Source of the DNA: Acanthochlamys bracteata
Lineage: Eukaryota; Streptophyta; Magnoliopsida; Pandanales; Velloziaceae
Assembly: GCA_019914995.1 (NCBI GenBank)
Contig: CM034143.1
Location: 746,501-810,500 of the forward strand
Direction of reading: 5' to 3'
Length of the DNA: 64,000 nucleotides
Shown: positions 60,301 to 64,000 of the stretch, in pieces
How positions within the stretch are numbered: position 1 is the stretch's first letter
How the letters are laid out: each line of letters opens with the position of its first letter
Made by a program: the position numbers and the translations under genes
Notes under the pieces: generated by a model
What the model was told of the DNA's origin: nothing
The model's database searches: none
Seen by the model: the letters and a program-made list of their open reading frames with translations, nothing else

Positions 60301-60827
60301 GTATTTCTCCCATATACATTGGAGGGAGAACTAAACATCTTTTGCAGAGGGCTATCTGGAATGACACTGCCTTTCTTACAGTAAGTTTCCGTTAACGATT
60401 TACTGATTATCATAGTTTAATCTAGCTTGAGTAGATTTGTATCGATTTTGATTTAAGTTTTAAATTTCTGGTGTTTCAGTCCATCAATGTCATGGATTAC
60501 TCTTTGCTCGTTGGGGTTGATAAAGAGCGGCATGAGCTTGTTTTTGGCATTATTGACTACTTGAGGCAGTACACTTGGGACAAACAGCTTGAGACCTGGG
60601 TCAAGTCTTCCCTAGTTGTTCCAAAGAATGAACTACCGACAATTATCTCTCCAAGGGAGTATAAGAAGAGGTTCAGGAAGTTCATGACAAAATATTTCTT
60701 GACGGTTCCAGATAACTGGAGTTCTGAACAATGTAATGCTCAGTGCAAATTTTGTAATGAAGGCAACCACAGTAATTCGTCCAATCAACAGAATGGGCAT
60801 CCGCCAGAGTTGTCGAGTCAGGCATAA
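54319..60827 (+). CDS. FAB1: FAB1/PIKfyve phosphatidylinositol-3-phosphate 5-kinase, FYVE-less class, complete
   Basis: Twelve coding exons: 54319-54451, 54569-54602, 54688-55398, 55487-55631, 55713-56057, 56490-57350, 57434-57768, 58031-58157, 58303-58467, 58603-60033, 60120-60380, 60480-60827; 4896 nt, 1631 residues. The start MCQCGLELSNPCSCEL has a Cys-rich N terminus but no FYVE finger, as in plant FAB1C/FAB1D. The Cpn60/TCP1 domain covers ESWLDIVASLSWEAASLIKP, HKHMPTRFYNP, VEKTVSRDIQEFLLPKGI and FLEGCPRPLGCT. The CCR domain has YCSSCGEPPEAHIYSFTH, GHLLHRDCLRFFG and AAMFRYSPLEIY. The PIP-kinase domain has KAFFAKSMDDRFIIKQIKKT, TYDLKGAVFSRYV, INVMDYSLLVG and an activation loop SPREYKKRFRKFMTKYF with Lys pairs for PI3P. 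It makes PI(3,5)P2 on endosomes and vacuoles. Length is near FAB1C (about 1650). All introns are GT-AG with consistent phase; no lesion. Confidence 0.93.
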
Positions 60828-61311
60828 TAGCTCTAGTCGTGTCTACATATGGAGTCCTTTACATTCTTCAAAAAGGCATATTTTGTCATGAAGAAATCAT
60901 TCTTTCATCATTAATTTTTGGATGGTTCTAAGACTGTTGTATATAGTTAGCTTAAATGTTCTTCCCGAAATTTGCGAATTTTTTTTGGCAAATTTCTGGG
61001 GTGAGTGGTCCAGGTACAAGTGTTCATTTTACTATTATGTACTTTGTAAAAAAATCATTTAATATTTGTAAATTATGAAAAATCTCATTCTTCAATGAAA
61101 TCATGAAAATTTAAAACATATTCTTTTCTGGTAAACAACTATGTTTCTGAAACGCAGATGACTGCAAATTGGTCGACATCGACAAAATACTCTGTTAGTG
61201 ATGTACAGAAATTATCTACTTTCATAAATTTCTGGTATAAAACTTATCCCTATTCCTTGAAGAAGTTTCTTGCTTTGAAGTATACATGTAAAAATTTCTG
61301 TACAGAAAACT
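60828..61311. other. Shared 3' region of convergent FAB1 and PPR genes
   Basis: Only 484 bp separate the two stop codons; both 3' UTRs must lie here and may overlap. No coding signal. Confidence 0.6.
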
Positions 61312-63846
61312 CTACAGGCTATACTGCAATGTACAATGTTGTTCTGCAGACATATGTATGAATAATTCTTTCAATCTCGAGTAAATTTTGTCAGATTCTG
61401 GGTGAGAAATATCACCTGCAACAAACTCATGAACTCGATCGTTCAACTCAATCCAACTCTTGCCTGGTTCCTTCTTCGCTCCGGTGGTTCTCATCAACTG
61501 CCTCACCTCTTCCACTCGATCCCACAACTTCAGTGAAGCGTACAAGTTTGATAACAAAACATAAGCAGCAGAATCTCCTGCGTCAAGGTCAATTAGTTTC
61601 TGCATGCATTTCTTTCCTCTATCGATATCTCCGTATGTTCTGCATGCACTCAACAATGTTTTCCACACAAGTGCATCAGGTTTAAAAGGCATTGCTTCTA
61701 TGAACTCTTCTGCTTCATTCAGTTTTCCTAGTCTTCCAAACATATCAACCATACACGCATAATGTTCGTATCCAGGTTTGATTCCATATTCTTTCTCCAT
61801 AGCGTCAAAGTAGTTTTGTGCTTCACAACTCATTCCAGCATGACTGCAGGCAGTTAACAGCGCTATGAATGTCTTACCATTCGGCTTTACAGATAATTTC
61901 TTCATTTGGCCGAAGAGTTTGATTGCGTCTTTAGGGTAGCCACACTGAACATAACCTGAAATCATTGCTGTCCATGAAATCGTGTTCTTGTTGTTCAACT
62001 TATCAAACACCTTCTCAGTTTCTTCTGTGCATCCAGCTCTGCTGTACATTGTTATCAGAGCGTTACACACAGCAGAATCTGTTTCAGTTTCTGATTTTAA
62101 GATCAGGGCGTGAATCTGTCTTCCGTGCTTCACTGATGCCGTGTTCGCGCAAACAGCAAGTACGCTGGCAAACGTAAAATTGTCTGGTGTGTGTTCTTCT
62201 TCTTCTCTCATAAGGTTTAATAGTCTCAGAACTTGTTCGAGGTAACCATTCTGAGAAAGCCCAGAAATGATTGAGTTCCAAGTAATCAAATCTTTGTTCT
62301 GTATGCTATCAAACACTTTCTTTGCAGCGGTTGTATCCATTGATTTCGAATACATGTCAATAAGAGCACTACCTACAAACTCGTCCAGTTTCAGGCCAAT
62401 CTTCATCAGTTGACAGTGAATACTCTTTCCAGTTTCCAGCCAAGCTAGAGAAGCGCAAGCAGAAAGAAGGCTCACATAACTGAGTTCATCAGGGCGCACA
62501 GAAGAATTCTGCTGCATTTCAATGAAATGTCTAACTGCTTGTTCAAATTCTTCACTCTGAATGTAAGATTGAGCCATGGAGTTCCAAGATATGATATCTG
62601 GCTTTGGAATTTGTTCAAATGCTTGTCTTGAATCTGTTAACTCTCCGAAACTGGCATACATGGCAATGAGACCATTACCTATGGAAATATTCTTCGCTTC
62701 AAGTTTAACTGAAAGACCGTGAAGTTGTTTTCCTAAACGGATCAATGCGTAAGTTGCTGAGGCTTTGAGCATGCTTGAGATTGTATATGCATCTGGAATC
62801 AATCCTGAGTCACACATTTGCTTGAAATGATCAAGGCCTTCATCCACCAATCCATTTTTGGAGCAAGCAGCTATAATTGAATTCCATGCTATAAGGTTCT
62901 TTACAGGCATCGATTGAAAGACAATCCTCGATGCATCAGAGTTTCCCTGCTTCGCATAGGCATCCAACAGAGCTGTTGAGGTGATGAGACTGTTTACAAT
63001 GCCATGTTTGATTATCTGTGAATGTAACTCTTCTGTTTCAAACGCATGCTTCAATAGCAATAAACTTCCGAATGTAAATTCATCAGGTACCATCCCTTCA
63101 CTTAACATACTTACAAACAACTCTATAGCTCGATCACAGATACCGTTCTCCGAATTTGCATTGATCAGAGAATTCCAAGATACCAAGTTATGCTCGACCA
63201 TTGCTTCAAACACTGCCTCGGACTTTTCCAATTCTCCGAATTTTGAGTACATGTTGATCAATGCGTTACTGAGTTCAGTATGAGACTGCAAACACTGTTT
63301 GATAATTGGGGAATGAATCTGCTCACCAAGTTTTAAACTTTCCAATCCGATTGAAGCCCTTATCAAACTAAGGTAAGTCAGGTAATCTGGCACGAGTTCG
63401 CCATCAACAAGCATTGTTACAAAAAGCTGAAAAGCATTGAAAAACAACTCATTGTAGCAATACCCAGCAATCATTGCATTCCAAGTTACCACATTCCTTT
63501 CAAGCATTTCATCAAACACCTCTCTTGCATCTTGAATTTGTCCACATTTTGAATACAGATTGATGAACTGATTGTTCAGAAAGACTCCAGGTTTATAACC
63601 AATCCGATTGACATGCGAACGGAGACGTTTTGCATCATAGATTGCCTTGTTTGATATGCAAAGTGTGATGAGAAAATTGTACAAGGATTCATGTTCATGC
63701 AACGGCTTTGATTCTAGTGTGCAGGTTTGTAAGGATTGCATCGCTTGTTTGAGTGACATGTTCCCATTCTTGATGTTGTTGAGCTTCCGTGATCTCTCTA
63801 ATAATGGAGAAGGGTGGATTGATGCGTTGTTATAGATTATTGCCAT
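61312..63846 (-). CDS. PLS-class pentatricopeptide repeat protein with E/E+ tail, no DYW, 844 aa
   Basis: Intronless, as usual for plant PPRs. After a short N terminus (MAIIYNNASIHPSP) there are about 20 P/L/S repeats with signatures such as NVVTWNAMIAGYC, LSNALINMYSKFGELEKSEA, NLVSWNSLINANSENG, DIISWNSMAQSYIQ, DLITWNSIISGLSQNG and TISWTAMISGYVQCGYPKDA, ending in E and E+ motifs (DALVWKTLLSACRTYGDIDR; SAAYVLLSNLYA; KSWIELNDRVHEFVAGD). The chain stops about 25 residues later, so the catalytic DYW deaminase is absent. Such proteins bind organellar RNA and usually work as C-to-U editing specificity factors, borrowing a DYW partner. Whether it enters plastid or mitochondrion is unclear. The start at 63846 fits; a second in-frame Met at residue 30 (MSLKQAMQSL) is possible. 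Confidence 0.93.
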   Translation of the reverse strand: MAIIYNNASIHPSPLLERSRKLNNIKNGNMSLKQAMQSLQTCTLESKPLHEHESLYNFLITLCISNKAIYDAKRLRSHVNRIGYKPGVFLNNQFINLYSKCGQIQDAREVFDEMLERNVVTWNAMIAGYCYNELFFNAFQLFVTMLVDGELVPDYLTYLSLIRASIGLESLKLGEQIHSPIIKQCLQSHTELSNALINMYSKFGELEKSEAVFEAMVEHNLVSWNSLINANSENGICDRAIELFVSMLSEGMVPDEFTFGSLLLLKHAFETEELHSQIIKHGIVNSLITSTALLDAYAKQGNSDASRIVFQSMPVKNLIAWNSIIAACSKNGLVDEGLDHFKQMCDSGLIPDAYTISSMLKASATYALIRLGKQLHGLSVKLEAKNISIGNGLIAMYASFGELTDSRQAFEQIPKPDIISWNSMAQSYIQSEEFEQAVRHFIEMQQNSSVRPDELSYVSLLSACASLAWLETGKSIHCQLMKIGLKLDEFVGSALIDMYSKSMDTTAAKKVFDSIQNKDLITWNSIISGLSQNGYLEQVLRLLNLMREEEEHTPDNFTFASVLAVCANTASVKHGRQIHALILKSETETDSAVCNALITMYSRAGCTEETEKVFDKLNNKNTISWTAMISGYVQCGYPKDAIKLFGQMKKLSVKPNGKTFIALLTACSHAGMSCEAQNYFDAMEKEYGIKPGYEHYACMVDMFGRLGKLNEAEEFIEAMPFKPDALVWKTLLSACRTYGDIDRGKKCMQKLIDLDAGDSAAYVLLSNLYASLKLWDRVEEVRQLMRTTGAKKEPGKSWIELNDRVHEFVAGDISHPESDKIYSRLKELFIHMSAEQHCTLQYSL

Positions 63847-63968
63847 TTGAAATTATGGAAATTCTTAAGAGGAAAAATTTTGAAGTGTCTTTCATTTCAA
63901 TTGCAAAGTTTTAGTTGTTCAAATTGTGAGCGCAAGATTAAGATAAGGTTCTTTTTTCCTTTTCCGTA

Positions 63969-64000
63969 GGTGCGTTTGGACGAAATGATTTTTCAATTTT
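63969..64000. mobile_element. Left end of another MITE-like element (cut by window edge)
   Basis: GTGCGTTTGGACGAAATGAT followed by T-rich DNA matches the terminal pattern of the other GTTTGG-type copies. It lies about 120 bp upstream of the PPR start codon. Only the first ~30 bp are visible. Confidence 0.35.

Noticed and set aside
1..64000. tRNA, rRNA, CRISPR, phage or bacterial operon features
   Set aside because: I saw no tRNA A/B-box pairs with a cloverleaf, no rRNA stretches and no regularly spaced repeats; the gene structure is nuclear eukaryotic. A tRNA scan could still find one I missed.

Overview
The window is nuclear DNA of a flowering plant, most likely a rosid-type eudicot. The genes are intron-rich with GT-AG junctions, the intergenic DNA is very AT-rich and packed with small inverted-repeat elements, and the gene families are plant-specific (HEI10, patellin, PLS-class PPR, plastid NFU, MCTP). 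Species cannot be fixed from the sequence alone. All names come from recalled family motifs and rebuilt exons, not from a database search.

Layout, left to right. (1) 1-3951, minus: 5' part of an IDM1-like PHD-finger/acyltransferase gene that leaves the window on the left. (2) 8010-10062, plus: complete HEI10 meiotic crossover gene. (3) 12392-14163, plus: a damaged SKIP (SNW splicing/transcription factor) copy with a frameshift and two premature stops. (4) 14936-15220, minus: small seed-maturation-like protein. (5) about 16180-20242, minus: a multi-exon COQ6 pseudogene with two MITE-like insertions near its 3' end. (6) 20821-26331, plus: complete 12-exon TM9 (nonaspanin) gene. (7) 26332-30676: gene-poor. 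(8) 30677-33802, plus: intronless MCTP with four C2 domains. (9) about 34760-35155, plus: dienelactone-hydrolase pseudogene fragment. (10) 35614-36968, minus: alkaline ceramidase. (11) 40730-44014, plus: patellin. (12) 47202-49335, plus: plastid NFU scaffold. (13) 54319-60827, plus: FYVE-less FAB1/PIKfyve lipid kinase. (14) 61312-63846, minus: PLS-class PPR protein, tail to tail with FAB1.

The genes do not form a pathway or cluster; this is an ordinary chromosomal arm segment. Loosely shared themes are membrane lipid signalling and trafficking (TM9, MCTP, ceramidase, patellin, FAB1). I found no new biological system. The most notable points are three decaying copies of usually low-copy genes (SKIP, COQ6, dienelactone hydrolase) set among intact genes, which looks like gene loss after duplication; MITE-like insertions inside the dead COQ6 copy; a GC-AG intron that splits a zinc-finger Tyr codon; a 7-nt final coding exon in HEI10; an 18-nt microexon in the TM9 gene; and a family of AT-rich inverted-repeat elements filling most gaps.
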